Positions 42,563 to 51,406 of a stretch of DNA of 64,000 nucleotides are shown in pieces. The DNA comes from Youngiibacter multivorans (lineage in GTDB: Bacteria > Bacillota > Clostridia > Clostridiales > Clostridiaceae). How positions within the stretch are numbered: position 1 is the stretch's first letter; each line of letters begins with the position of its first letter. The DNA lies in contig NZ_JAGGKC010000023.1 of the NCBI RefSeq assembly GCF_017873395.1, forward strand, positions 1 to 64,000, in the 5' to 3' direction. A model generated the notes under the pieces. The model was not told where the DNA came from, ran no database searches, and saw only the letters and a program-made list of their open reading frames with translations. A program made the translations under genes and the position numbers.

Positions 42563-42622
42563 TTGACTAATCGTCGCCCGGTAGAATCTTATTCGGGCAT
42601 TGGAAGACAAAGGAGGAACGAA

Positions 42623-44554
42623 ATGGGACTTACACTAGCTGAAAAAATAATCAAGGAGCATCTTGTAACCGGTGATATGAAGGCCGGATCAGAGGTGGGC
42701 ATAAGGATAGACCAGACACTTACGCAGGATTCCACAGGAACTATGGCATATCTTCAGTTTGAGGCAATGGGAGTGGACAAGGTCAGGACCAAGAGGTCCG
42801 TAGCCTATATCGACCACAACATGCTGCAGTCCGGGCCTGAAAATGCGGATGACCATCTCTACATCCAGACCGTGGCAAAGAAGCATGGCATATATTTCTC
42901 AAAGCCTGGAAACGGAATCTGTCATCAGGTTCATCTTGAAAGGTTTTCTGTTCCGGGAGATACGCTTCTGGGCTCAGACAGCCATACTCCGACTGGCGGA
43001 GGAATGGGAATGCTTGCAATCGGTGCAGGCGGACTTGATGTGGCTGTGGCCATGGCAGGCGGAGAGTACAACATACCGATGCCGAAGATAGTGAACGTGG
43101 AGCTAAAAGGTAAGCTCAAGAGCTTTACCGCGGCTAAGGATATTATCCTTGAGGTGCTGAAGCACTTCACAGTAAAGGGCGGAGTCAACAAGATATTCGA
43201 ATATACCGGTGACGGAGTAGCTCACCTTTCAGTGCCTGAAAGAGGAACAATCACCAACATGGGTGCTGAACTCGGGGCAACTACCTCCATATTCCCGTCG
43301 GATGAAAGGACGCTGGAGTTCCTCAAGGCACAGGGCAGGGAGAAGGACTACAGGGAACTGAAGGCTGACGAGGATGCTGTATATTCTGAAAAGCTCGTCA
43401 TAGACCTCGATACTCTGGAGCCAAACATCGCGCTTCCACACTCACCTGATGCAGTAGTGCCCGTCAGTACTGTAAGAGGAAAGAAACTCACCCAGGTAGC
43501 CATAGGGAGCTGCACAAACTCCTCATATGTAGACCTCATGAAGGTAGCAAGCATCCTTGACGGCAAGACCGTGCATGAGGATGTCTCCCTAGTCGTTTCA
43601 CCAGGCTCCAAGCAGGTGCTCAGCATGCTTGCACAGAATGGTGCCCTTGCGAAGATAATAGGGGCTGGTGCCAGGATACTTGAGTCCGGCTGCGGACCGT
43701 GCATAGGCATGGGACAGGCTCCAAGCAACGACGGAGTATCCTTAAGGACATTCAATAGGAACTTCAAGGGCAGATGCGGAACTGATTCTGCGGACGTCTA
43801 CCTTGCGAGCCCTGAGGTTGCAGCTTATTCCGCTGTTGCAGGATTCATAGCAGGACCTGAGGACTTCGACATGAACGTGGATCTTGACATAGAGATGCCA
43901 AAGCTGTTCCTGGTTAACGACAACATGGTCGTGAAGCCAGCTGAAGACGGCAGCTCAGTTGAAGTCAAGAGAGGACCGAACATCAAGCCTTTCCCGAAGA
44001 ACACTGCAATGAAGGATGAGGTATCAGGAAAAGCCCTTATCAAGGTTATGGATGATGTTACAACAGACCACATAATGCCATCCAATGCAAGCCTTCTTCC
44101 ATACAGGTCAAATGTGCCGTACCTTTCGGAATTCTGCCTCACTCCACTGGACAAGGATTTTCCAAGGAACGCCAAGGAGAATGGCGGCGGATTCATAGTT
44201 GCAGGCAAGAACTACGGACAGGGTTCAAGCAGGGAGCATGCCGCACTGGCTCCTCTATACCTCGGTATAAAGGGAGTTATTGCAAAGTCCTTTGCGAGGA
44301 TCCACAAGGCAAACCTCATCAACAACGGCATACTGCCAGTTACCTTCAAGGATGAGAAGGACTACGACGGTGTGGACAAGAATGATGTGCTCGAGATCAA
44401 CGGACTCCTTGAGAACATTTCAACAGGGACTCTTACAGTCCAGAATGTGACCAAGGGCACAAGCTTTGATGTCTCCGTGTCTCTTTCAGAGAGAGAGGCA
44501 GAGATCATGGCAGCAGGTGGACTTCTGAACCTAATGAGCATGAAGAACAAATAG
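42623..44554 (+). CDS. acn: Aconitate hydratase (about 640-aa clostridial/Aquifex type)
   Basis: Interconverts citrate and isocitrate through a [4Fe-4S] cluster. 643 aa from the ATG at 42623 (AGGAGGA upstream; the longer frame runs through the promoter). Visible: LTQDSTGTMA, DHNMLQ, GSDSHTPTGGGMGM, the cluster cysteine regions IGSCTNSSY and SGCGPCIGMG, and the C-terminal swivel domain with TTDHIMPSNAS and GQGSSREHAALAPLYLG. Both halves lie on one chain, unlike LeuC/LeuD. Monocistronic between a promoter and a terminator. Confidence 0.93.
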   Translation: MGLTLAEKIIKEHLVTGDMKAGSEVGIRIDQTLTQDSTGTMAYLQFEAMGVDKVRTKRSVAYIDHNMLQSGPENADDHLYIQTVAKKHGIYFSKPGNGICHQVHLERFSVPGDTLLGSDSHTPTGGGMGMLAIGAGGLDVAVAMAGGEYNIPMPKIVNVELKGKLKSFTAAKDIILEVLKHFTVKGGVNKIFEYTGDGVAHLSVPERGTITNMGAELGATTSIFPSDERTLEFLKAQGREKDYRELKADEDAVYSEKLVIDLDTLEPNIALPHSPDAVVPVSTVRGKKLTQVAIGSCTNSSYVDLMKVASILDGKTVHEDVSLVVSPGSKQVLSMLAQNGALAKIIGAGARILESGCGPCIGMGQAPSNDGVSLRTFNRNFKGRCGTDSADVYLASPEVAAYSAVAGFIAGPEDFDMNVDLDIEMPKLFLVNDNMVVKPAEDGSSVEVKRGPNIKPFPKNTAMKDEVSGKALIKVMDDVTTDHIMPSNASLLPYRSNVPYLSEFCLTPLDKDFPRNAKENGGGFIVAGKNYGQGSSREHAALAPLYLGIKGVIAKSFARIHKANLINNGILPVTFKDEKDYDGVDKNDVLEINGLLENISTGTLTVQNVTKGTSFDVSVSLSEREAEIMAAGGLLNLMSMKNK

Positions 44555-44563
44555 GCTATATTG

Positions 44564-44598
44564 ACTGCAGAGCTTCGTTTGAAGCCTGCAGTTTTTTC
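44564..44598 (+). terminator. Terminator after the aconitase gene
   Basis: ACTGCAG-A-GCTTC-GTTT-GAAGC-CTGCAGT, a 12-bp stem with one bulged base, followed by TTTTT. Confidence 0.85.
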
Positions 44599-44694
44599 TT
44601 TTGTATGACTGAAATAGCTGATGTAACCTTATGGAGGGAAAAATGTAAACGAATGATAAAAATCAGGTTAAAAAAACGGCTTTAAGAATAGCTG

Positions 44695-44703
44695 TGGTAT
44701 AAT
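44695..44703 (+). promoter_or_regulatory. Extended -10 promoter of the ydjI-like operon
   Basis: TGGTATAAT: a perfect TATAAT (44698-44703) with the upstream TG. No good -35 box is seen. No SigW-type TGAAAC/CGTA motif, which drives the Bacillus ydjF operon, was found. Confidence 0.6.
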
Positions 44704-44735
44704 CAAGGCAGAGACCAGATTCAAGGAGGTTTGAA

Positions 44736-45980
44736 ATGGGAATAATAAAGGCAATAGCAAGTGCAGTCGGCGGATCCCTGGCGGACCAGTGGCTTGAGGT
44801 AATCGAACCGGATGATATGGGCGACAACACCGTGTTTACATCGGGCAGAAAGGTAAGGCGCGACGACAAGAGGAACAGCAACATCAAGGGTACTGAGAAT
44901 ACCGTTTCAAACGGTTCAGTTATCCATGTATATCCCAATCAGTTCATGATGGTGGTCGATGGAGGAAAGGTTGTTGATTTCACTGCTGAAGAAGGCTACT
45001 ACACTGTTAACAATTCTTCACTTCCTTCATTGTTTACAGGTAAATTCGGTGATACCCTGAAGGAGACCTTCAACAGGGTCAAGTACGGCGGAGTGACTCC
45101 GACAGCCCAGAAGGTATTCTATATCAATCTTCAGGAAATCAAGGGGATAAAGTTCGGTACAAAGAACCCCCTAAACTACTTTGATAATTTCTACAACTCT
45201 GAGCTTTTCCTGAGGACCCACGGCAACTACTCCATAAAGATCACTGATCCCCTGAAGTTCTATGCTGAGGCTGTCCCAAGGAATGCAGACAAGGTTGAGA
45301 TAGACGACATCAACGAGCAGTACCTGTCGGAATTCCTTGAGGCTCTGCAGTCAGCAATGAACAAGATGTCTGTTGACGGCATCAGGATATCCCATGTGGC
45401 TTCAAAGGGCACTGAGCTGTCGAAGTATATGGCTGATGTCCTCGACAAGAGCTGGAATGACATGAGGGGATTCATAATACAGGCGGTAGGTATCGCATCC
45501 ATTTCCTACGACGACGAGTCGAAGGAGCTCATCAACATGAGGAACAAGGGAGCAATGCTTGGGGACCCTTCCGTAAGGGAAGGCTATGTCCAGGGATCCA
45601 TTGCAAGAGGACTTGAGGCAGCCGGATCCAACGAAGCCGGAAGTGCCGCCACCTTCATGGGTATGGGTATGGGAATGCAGGCAGGTGGAGGATTCATGGG
45701 AACTGCCTCACAGTCAAATGTGGAGCAGATGAGGATGAAGGAACAGCAGGCACAACAGGCTCAGCAGGCACAACAGGCTCAGAATACCGGAGCAGGTGCG
45801 CAGGCGAGTGCTGGAACAGGAGACTGGAAGTGCGGAAACTGCGGTACTTTAAATACAGGGAAATTCTGCATAGAATGCGGAGCCAGAAAGATAGAAAGCT
45901 GGAAATGCGGAAATTGCGGACATGAGGTTAAGGGTGCAAAGCCCAGATTCTGTCCAGAATGTGGAACACCTTCGAATTAA
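44736..45980 (+). CDS. ydjI: SPFH-domain protein with C-terminal zinc ribbons (YdjI-like)
   Basis: 414 aa. Visible: a stomatin/prohibitin-like SPFH region (about 60-290: HVYPNQFMMVVDGGKVVDF, SIKITDPLKFY, SYDDESKELINM), a glutamine/alanine-rich linker (QQAQQAQQAQ, about 330-345), and two zinc ribbons (CGNCG/CIECG and CGNCG/CPECG) at the C terminus. It lacks a clear transmembrane helix. In Bacillus, YdjI works with YdjGH at the membrane and recruits the phage-shock protein PspA (reported there). Here it heads ydjI-ydjG-ydjH without pspA. AAGGAGG lies before the ATG. Confidence 0.87.
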   Translation: MGIIKAIASAVGGSLADQWLEVIEPDDMGDNTVFTSGRKVRRDDKRNSNIKGTENTVSNGSVIHVYPNQFMMVVDGGKVVDFTAEEGYYTVNNSSLPSLFTGKFGDTLKETFNRVKYGGVTPTAQKVFYINLQEIKGIKFGTKNPLNYFDNFYNSELFLRTHGNYSIKITDPLKFYAEAVPRNADKVEIDDINEQYLSEFLEALQSAMNKMSVDGIRISHVASKGTELSKYMADVLDKSWNDMRGFIIQAVGIASISYDDESKELINMRNKGAMLGDPSVREGYVQGSIARGLEAAGSNEAGSAATFMGMGMGMQAGGGFMGTASQSNVEQMRMKEQQAQQAQQAQQAQNTGAGAQASAGTGDWKCGNCGTLNTGKFCIECGARKIESWKCGNCGHEVKGAKPRFCPECGTPSN

Positions 45981-46004
45981 GACTTAAGGGTTGGATGTGA
46001 TAGA

Positions 46005-47048
46005 ATGGCTACAGCCACATACAAATGCCCCAATTGCGGCGGGGGATTGAAATTTGAACCTGCTATCCAGAAGCTGAAGTGCGAATTCTGTCTCAGCGAG
46101 TTCACAAGCGCTGAAGTAGAGAAGGCAACGGAGGCAATGGCAAGCAAAGCTGCCGGGGAGAAAAAGCATGAGGATGCACATTTAATGGGATACACCTGCG
46201 ATAGCTGCGGTGCAGAGGTGGTCACTGAAGAGACTACCTCTGCCACCTTCTGTTACTATTGCCATAATCCGGTTATCCTGTCAGACAGGCTTTCAGGGAG
46301 CTTCAGGCCTGACAAGGTGATTCCGTTTGCCTACAGCAGGGAGAAGGCAGAGGAAACCTTCCTTTCATGGGCAAAGTCAAGGAGATATGTACCAAGGGAG
46401 TTCTACTCAAGCTCTCAGCTTGAAAAGATCTCAGGCGTCTACATTCCATACTGGTCGGCCGAGGCTGAGGCAAGGGTGGATTACTCGGGCAAGGGCATCA
46501 ACAGGAGAGTATACAGGGCAGGCAACACGGAATATACAGAGGTCAAGGAATTCGGGATTGAAAGACATGGGAAGGTAGATGTACAGAATATCAGGGAAGT
46601 TGCATTGAAAAAGATCGACAAGGGGTTGCTGGACTCAATATCTCCGTACGACGATAAAAAAGCGGTTGAATTCGAGCCTTCATACCTCAGTGGATTTCTT
46701 GCGGAAAAATATGACATTGAAAGGGAAGCGATACAGCCGACTGTCCAGGAGAGGGCACAAAGGTATGCGGAAAGCCTTGTACAGGAATCAATATCAGGCT
46801 TCGGGAGCGTTCAGCTTGACCAGAAGGAACTTGATGTCTCAATCAAGGACTGGGATTATACACTGCTTCCGGCATGGATACTTACATATTTCTATGGCGG
46901 CAGGACCTACATTTTCGCTGTGAACGGCCAGACTGGCAAGTCCTATGGAGAACTTCCTGTTGACAACAGGAAGCTCGGTATTTCATCGGCTGCAATTGGA
47001 CTTGGAATTTTGGCACTTGCGCTGATCGGAGGTGCTCTGATATGGTAA
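46005..47048 (+). CDS. ydjG: Zinc-ribbon membrane protein, YdjG-like
   Basis: 347 aa. Visible: two zinc ribbons at the N terminus (C8/C11 with C26/C29, and CDSC with CYYC around residues 65-85), a long middle domain (VIPFAYSREKAEETFLSW, YIPYWSAEAEAR), and one C-terminal transmembrane helix (about 325-346) ending at the stop. This layout matches YdjG of the YdjGHI complex. The stop overlaps the ydjH-like gene by 7 nt. The zinc-ribbon pairing with YdjI suggests both belong to one membrane-linked complex (inference). Confidence 0.83.
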   Translation: MATATYKCPNCGGGLKFEPAIQKLKCEFCLSEFTSAEVEKATEAMASKAAGEKKHEDAHLMGYTCDSCGAEVVTEETTSATFCYYCHNPVILSDRLSGSFRPDKVIPFAYSREKAEETFLSWAKSRRYVPREFYSSSQLEKISGVYIPYWSAEAEARVDYSGKGINRRVYRAGNTEYTEVKEFGIERHGKVDVQNIREVALKKIDKGLLDSISPYDDKKAVEFEPSYLSGFLAEKYDIEREAIQPTVQERAQRYAESLVQESISGFGSVQLDQKELDVSIKDWDYTLLPAWILTYFYGGRTYIFAVNGQTGKSYGELPVDNRKLGISSAAIGLGILALALIGGALIW

Positions 47049-47857
47049 GGAGGATGATTCTTGCGGCATTTGCAGCAGCCATACTCTTCATGTCATGGAC
47101 ATCCCTTGAGGCTAAGGCAGAAAAGCTGCTTGTCGTTGACTCGGCAGCAATATTTTCGTCGTCTGAGAAATCTGACCTCGAGAATACGCTGGCAGGACTG
47201 TCAAACCAGTACTCCATGGACATTGTTCTTGTGACGACAAATGATGCAGATGGAAAGAGCTCCAGGGATTATGCCGACGATTATTTTGACTACAACGGCT
47301 ATGGTATAGGAGCGGACAGGGATGGTATACTGCTTCTGATGGACTTTGACAACAGAGAAGTTTATATTTCAACCTCAGGCAAGGGTATCAGGTACCTGAC
47401 TGATGCAAGGATTGAATCGATACTTGACGATATTTTTGATGCTGGATTTGGTGACGGCCGATACTTCGAGGGTGCTGAGGCTTTCATTGCTTCAACCTCT
47501 TCGTTCCTTGCACAGGGAATTCCGGAAGGCCAGTACAATGAGGATGAGGGATCCAACAGCATCTCGCTCTTCGATGGCTTGATAGGAGCTGCTGCATCAG
47601 GAGCATCCGGACTTGGTTACTTTGCCACCACAAGGAAAAGGTACAAGGGTCATCCTGCACCGCTTGCATTCAATTTCAGGGACAGCAGCCTGGTTGAACT
47701 GGGAATAGCGTCAGACAACCTGATAAACGAGTATACGACTTCAAGGATAATCCCAGTAGCTCCAGTGAGGAGTTCCGGTGGAGGCTCCTTGGGCAGAAGC
47801 ACGACCCACAGGTCAGGAAGCGGCAGGTCGCATGGCGGCGGAGGTAGAAAATTTTAG
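47042..47857 (+). CDS. ydjH: TPM-domain protein, YdjH-like
   Basis: 271 aa. Visible: a signal-type N terminus (hydrophobic 5-19, then EAKAEKL), a TPM domain (about 28-150) with VDSAAIFSSSEKSDLE, YSMDIVLVTTND and RDGILLLMDFDNREVYISTSG, a second hydrophobic segment near 168-185, and a glycine/serine-rich tail (SSGGGSLGRS to SHGGGGRKF). TPM domains are extracytoplasmic and linked to membrane stress or photosystem repair in other organisms. Coupled to ydjG by overlap. Confidence 0.85.
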   Translation: MVRRMILAAFAAAILFMSWTSLEAKAEKLLVVDSAAIFSSSEKSDLENTLAGLSNQYSMDIVLVTTNDADGKSSRDYADDYFDYNGYGIGADRDGILLLMDFDNREVYISTSGKGIRYLTDARIESILDDIFDAGFGDGRYFEGAEAFIASTSSFLAQGIPEGQYNEDEGSNSISLFDGLIGAAASGASGLGYFATTRKRYKGHPAPLAFNFRDSSLVELGIASDNLINEYTTSRIIPVAPVRSSGGGSLGRSTTHRSGSGRSHGGGGRKF

Positions 47858-47893
47858 GTTATTTGAACAATTTTAATATAATGGAGGAGCTTT

Positions 47894-48763
47894 ATGAGAA
47901 TTGTAAGTTACAGGGAGAACGGCAAAGAATTCTGGGGAGTAATTGACAGGTCGGGGAAATCGATAATACCGTCAGGAAGGATATTTGTGGAGGGTCCGGA
48001 GACACTTCTTTCATTCATCCAGGAAAACGGAACAATTGATGATAACGTACTTGATATGGAGGGGTCGGTTAAGATAGATTCAGTTGAGCTTCTATCACCG
48101 ATAACAAAACCTCAGAGGAACATAATCTGTATTGGCAAAAACTATGAGGACCATGTCCAGGAGATCAAGAACCTCGATGATGATTCACTGAAGAGGGTTA
48201 TGGAGCATCCCGTATTTTTCACGAAGGCCACCAATTCAGCGAACGGGCCATACAGCAAGGTACCGATGCATGAAGGCGTAACTGATTTCGTGGACTATGA
48301 GGCTGAACTTGCCCTTATCATCGGAAAGAGATGCGTAGATGTATCAGAAGAGGATGCTCTCGATGTGATTTTCGGATACACATGCCTGAATGACGTGACT
48401 GCAAGAGATGTCCAGAAGAATGGAACACAGTGGTTCAGAGGAAAGAGCCTTGACGGCTTTTGTCCTATGGGACCATGGATTGTAACTAAGGATGAGCTTG
48501 GTCTTGCCGGAAACCTTGGAGTGAGGTCGTTTGTCAATGGAGAGCCAAGGCAGAACGGAAACACCAGCATAATGATCAATTCAATACCAAGACTCATCAA
48601 TGTGCTGACTCAAGGGTTGACACTTGAACCGGGAGACATAATCGCTACAGGAACACCAAGCGGAGTAGGAGCAGGCTTTAACCCTCCAAAGCCGATTAAG
48701 AAAGGCGATGTAGTAAGGGTAGAGGTTGACGGCATTGGATATATAGAGAACGAGATGGAATAA
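47894..48763 (+). CDS. Fumarylacetoacetate hydrolase-family protein
   Basis: 289 aa. Visible: the FAH core (about 70-285) with CIGKNYEDHVQEI, the metal-binding DYEAELALIIGKR (E-x-E), NDVTARDVQK, KSLDGFCPMGPWIV and ATGTPSGVGAG. The family hydrolyses or decarboxylates small beta-diketo acids; many members are oxaloacetate decarboxylases or acylpyruvases, so the substrate is unsettled. GGAGGAG precedes the ATG, and a TATAAT (47877-47882) overlaps this region, so it may have its own promoter. A strong terminator follows. Confidence 0.88.
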   Translation: MRIVSYRENGKEFWGVIDRSGKSIIPSGRIFVEGPETLLSFIQENGTIDDNVLDMEGSVKIDSVELLSPITKPQRNIICIGKNYEDHVQEIKNLDDDSLKRVMEHPVFFTKATNSANGPYSKVPMHEGVTDFVDYEAELALIIGKRCVDVSEEDALDVIFGYTCLNDVTARDVQKNGTQWFRGKSLDGFCPMGPWIVTKDELGLAGNLGVRSFVNGEPRQNGNTSIMINSIPRLINVLTQGLTLEPGDIIATGTPSGVGAGFNPPKPIKKGDVVRVEVDGIGYIENEME

Positions 48764-48806
48764 AAAGAACATCCTGCGATAAAAATTGTCGCAGGATGTT
48801 CTTTTC
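48763..48806. terminator. Bidirectional terminator between the FAH-family gene and mntP
   Basis: A 17-bp perfect stem AAAAGAACATCCTGCGA (48763-48779) with complement (48789-48805). It serves both convergent genes. Confidence 0.88.
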
Positions 48807-48842
48807 TATGGTGCTTTTTCATTTCAATTCGCCTAGGATCTC

Positions 48843-49415
48843 CTATAAGCTCACTATGTTAAGGTGGGTAAGTAGGATCCTGAGTCCTATGAATATCAGT
48901 ATAGTACCTCCAAAGAGCTCAGCAAGCTTTTGCATCCTTGAACCCAAAGCGGTTCCTATCCTGACTCCGAAATAGGAAAACAGAAATGTGGTAATTCCTA
49001 TTATCGTTACTGAAGGAAGGATCGAGACTTCGAGGAAAGCAAAGGTTACACCTACCGCAAGGGCATCTATGCTGGTTGCGATGGCAAGGATTGTAAGGCT
49101 CTTCAGGCTGAAAACTTCATCGCAGTGCGACTCCTCATCCTTACTGTCCCTGGATTCTTTTATCATCTTTGCTCCGATTATGAAGAGAAGCGCGAATGAA
49201 ATCCAGTGATCGAATGTGGTAATATAGCCGCTGAAGCTTTTAGCTAGAAAATATCCTGCCAGCGGCATGAAAGCCTGGAATCCGCCGAAGAATATACCTG
49301 TAAGAAGTGAATGCTTATTTTCCGCATCCCTAGCTGACATTCCCTTGCAAATTGCTGCAGCGAATGCATCCATCGAGACGCCCGCAGCAAGGAACATTAT
49401 TTCCCATAGCTCCAT
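48843..49415 (-). CDS. mntP: MntP/YtaF-type manganese efflux pump
   Basis: A 190-aa membrane protein with six predicted helices. Visible: the duplicated family motif with conserved Asp, GVSMDAFAAAICKG (residues 13-26) and SIDALAVGVTFA (about 115-126), separated by an acidic cytoplasmic loop (KDEESHCDE). MntP exports Mn2+ (established in E. coli). YtaF is a close relative, so the name is not absolute. GGAGGTAG precedes the ATG. It is divergent from a ferritin-like gene; no yybP-ykoY riboswitch was recognised in the 180-bp gap. Confidence 0.85.
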   Translation of the reverse strand: MELWEIMFLAAGVSMDAFAAAICKGMSARDAENKHSLLTGIFFGGFQAFMPLAGYFLAKSFSGYITTFDHWISFALLFIIGAKMIKESRDSKDEESHCDEVFSLKSLTILAIATSIDALAVGVTFAFLEVSILPSVTIIGITTFLFSYFGVRIGTALGSRMQKLAELFGGTILIFIGLRILLTHLNIVSL

Positions 49416-49596
49416 TCTCCTACCTCCAAAAAACCAATGACATTATTATTGCACAGAATAATTTCGTTGACAACCTTCACCCAAAAGTGCTTTTGGTCAC
49501 GGATAGTTAACAGAATAGTTGTAATTGCGCAAATTGTTGGATAACTATATGTGTTAGAATTAAACTAGAATTTTGAGAAGAATGGGGGATTGTAAT

Positions 49597-50085
49597 ATGA
49601 ATAGCTTGGAACTTGCACTAAAACTTGAGGATGAGGGATTCAGATATTATACTGAGCAGGCTGAGAAGAACAAGGGCAACAGTCTTGGTGAAGTGTTCAG
49701 GATGCTTGCAGACGATGAGGAGACCCATAAGAAGATACTGGAGAATCAGAACGACATCGCAGGACTTAAGGTTGAAGACGGCACAAGCCTTGAAAAGGCA
49801 CAGGAGCTTATCAAGAAGTTCGCTATCGGACGGAAGGTCCTGGAGTCAATCCCAGGTATGCCTGACCTTTACAGGGAAGCGATTGAGATTGAGACGAGGA
49901 GCATAGAAGTGTATCAGGCCCTGCATGACAATGCAAAGGATGAGAATTCCAAGCTTGTCTACAAATCTCTGGTACATCAGGAAAAAGACCACAAGGCCAT
50001 CGTGGAGGAGATTGTCCTTCACATAAACAGACCAGGAGACCATGTTGAAAGTCCTGAGTTTGGTAAGGATAAAACTGAATATTGA
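49597..50085 (+). CDS. Ferritin-like / rubrerythrin-type diiron protein
   Basis: 162 aa from the ATG at 49597 (GGGGGA upstream). Visible: a four-helix ferritin-like bundle with E-x6-Y type ligands: EDEGFRYYTEQAEKN, DDEETHKKIL (E-x2-H), IEIETRSIEVY and HQEKDHKAIVEEI (second E-x2-H). There is no rubredoxin domain (no CxxC), so it is not a classical rubrerythrin. Probable role: peroxide or iron handling (inference). It is divergent from mntP, which would suit a shared metal or oxidative stress response. A probable -10 TAGAAT lies at 49555-49560. Confidence 0.83.
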   Translation: MNSLELALKLEDEGFRYYTEQAEKNKGNSLGEVFRMLADDEETHKKILENQNDIAGLKVEDGTSLEKAQELIKKFAIGRKVLESIPGMPDLYREAIEIETRSIEVYQALHDNAKDENSKLVYKSLVHQEKDHKAIVEEIVLHINRPGDHVESPEFGKDKTEY

Positions 50086-50093
50086 CAAATGGG

Positions 50094-50126
50094 AATGCCG
50101 CAGATTCATGAATCTGCGGCATTTCT
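50094..50126. terminator. Bidirectional terminator between the ferritin-like and ECF genes
   Basis: A 13-bp perfect stem AATGCCGCAGATT (50094-50106), loop CATG, complement (50111-50123). It overlaps the stop of the minus-strand gene. Confidence 0.85.
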
Positions 50127-50657
50127 ATTTTCAGTGTAGTTTTTTGCAAGCCTTCCAAGCATCCGCTCAAGTGGCTTGAATAACATAAGTACAACAATGA
50201 AGTTAGCCGCCCCATGTATGATGTCAAATGGGATACCCCTGATATAGTAGACAAACCCGTAGTTCAAACCATAAAGCATGGCTTCTACAAGTGCAAAGTA
50301 CATTCCGAATGTCAGTCCAAACGCACCTGCGAGAAATGCCCTTGAAAAATCACCGGTAAGGAACCGTGAAAATAGTCCTGTCACAAGTATAAGAAGCGGC
50401 CAGATTATATAATATGTGAGAAGCCAGGTATGAACACCCCACAATAGTATCTCCGTAGTTGAGAATATGACTGATACGAACAGTGCCCTTCGTATTCCGA
50501 AAACCACAGTATATACCATGAACAGAAGAGTCACGATCTCTACATTGGGTATTGCGGAAAGGACCATCTTTCCGCCAGTTATGGATGCGGAAAGGATCCC
50601 TATGAGGACTATGTCCTTTGCACTTAGCTTATTCTTGTCATATTGGAATCTGTCCAT
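50106..50657 (-). CDS. ECF transporter S component, probably corrinoid-specific
   Basis: A 183-aa membrane protein with about six helices. Features: VLIGILSASITGGKMVLSAI, FGIRRALFVS, AFGLTFGMYFALVEA and YIRGIPFDIIHGAANFIVV, the pattern of ECF S (substrate-binding) subunits of the CbrT/YpdP-like group. Start: ATG at 50657 with AGAGG 8 nt upstream. An ATG at 50693 overlapping the previous stop is possible but has no good ribosome site. It sits behind a cobalamin riboswitch and a DUF4430 gene, so vitamin B12 or cobinamide is the likely substrate. The ATPase and EcfT parts must be coded elsewhere (group II ECF). Confidence 0.8.
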   Translation of the reverse strand: MDRFQYDKNKLSAKDIVLIGILSASITGGKMVLSAIPNVEIVTLLFMVYTVVFGIRRALFVSVIFSTTEILLWGVHTWLLTYYIIWPLLILVTGLFSRFLTGDFSRAFLAGAFGLTFGMYFALVEAMLYGLNYGFVYYIRGIPFDIIHGAANFIVVLMLFKPLERMLGRLAKNYTENRNAADS

Positions 50658-50683
50658 TTTTTTCGCCTCTTTTGTAAGGTCCT

Positions 50684-51079
50684 CTACTTCCATTTCTTGA
50701 GCTCGAACTTGTACGTTTCCTTATCTGTCACTGGAATTTCCTTGACACCGACTGCCGCATCAGCTCCGTTGACGTATATGTGGTAGTATTCGTCAGCGCC
50801 GGCATCTACGGATTTAAGCTTCGTGAGCATGTCGCCGAAGTCGAACTTTGTGAAGCCGGAACCAAGCTCCTCCTGTTTTTCATTTAGCAGGTCATACAGG
50901 AACGCTGAATCTGTCCTGTAGGTCTTCTTTTCGCTGATTTTCTCCCTTTCTATGACGATCTCGATTGTTACTTCCTTGCTGCCTTCATTGGCCTGAGGCG
51001 ACAGATATGTCTTGTACAGGTAGAACGCCCCGAATGCGAGCACAAGGGTAATTAGTATTGCAGTAAGCTTTTTCTTCAT
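50684..51079 (-). CDS. DUF4430 (transcobalamin C-terminal-like) exported protein
   Basis: 131 aa from an ATG at 51079, after AAAGGAGGAAAG. One N-terminal hydrophobic segment (about 4-23, LTAILITLVLAFGAFYLY) acts as signal anchor; there is no lipobox cysteine. The DUF4430 domain (about 40-131) shows SAFLYDLLNEKQEELGSGF, YYHIYVNGADAAVGVKEIPV and YKFELKKW. DUF4430 is related to the C-terminal domain of vertebrate transcobalamin (family knowledge). With the riboswitch and S component next to it, it could bind corrinoids at the cell surface (inference). Confidence 0.82.
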   Translation of the reverse strand: MKKKLTAILITLVLAFGAFYLYKTYLSPQANEGSKEVTIEIVIEREKISEKKTYRTDSAFLYDLLNEKQEELGSGFTKFDFGDMLTKLKSVDAGADEYYHIYVNGADAAVGVKEIPVTDKETYKFELKKWK

Positions 51080-51145
51080 TTCTTTCCTCCTTTGGTCGTA
51101 AAGCGCGTGCGTCGGTCTGGAGAAAAGATCATGCAAGCTTTGCAC

Positions 51146-51173
51146 AAATCAAAAGGCATCCCAATGGATGCCT
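51146..51173 (-). terminator. Riboswitch-controlled terminator
   Basis: On the minus strand: AGGCATCC-ATTG-GGATGCCT followed by TTTGATTT. An upstream hairpin ATGGC...GCCAT (plus 51177-51195) lies between it and the aptamer and may take part in switching. Confidence 0.75.
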
Positions 51174-51234
51174 GGTATGGCGAAAAATCAGCCATATTGA
51201 CAACACCCCATTCTCCGTGAAGTTAAGTTGATTT

Positions 51235-51385
51235 CATACGGGCAGGTCTTCCGGCTTGGTCATTAAGACCGCCAGCCTTCCCGGTTTCCCAGTGGCTATG
51301 TCGGCGATCAAGTACCATACGGCGGCGGGACCGCACAGGCTTATCCTGTTTCCCTCTTAGTGCAGTTATCTGCAAACCCATATGT
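51235..51385 (-). promoter_or_regulatory. Cobalamin riboswitch
   Basis: On the minus strand the sequence holds the B12 box AGCCGGAAGACCTGCC (plus 51241-51256), GCCACTGGGAAACCGGGAAG, and AAACAGG with GCGGTCCCGCC in the core. P1 forms between CATATGGG (plus 51378-51385) and CCCGTATG (plus 51235-51242). B12 binding should favour the terminator downstream and switch off uptake genes (established mechanism). Confidence 0.93.
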
Positions 51386-51406
51386 GATATTTAGTTTTCC
51401 AATAGG

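Noticed and set aside
49416..49596. Possible yybP-ykoY Mn riboswitch before mntP
   Set aside because: The gap is short and no characteristic core or paired helices were recognised.
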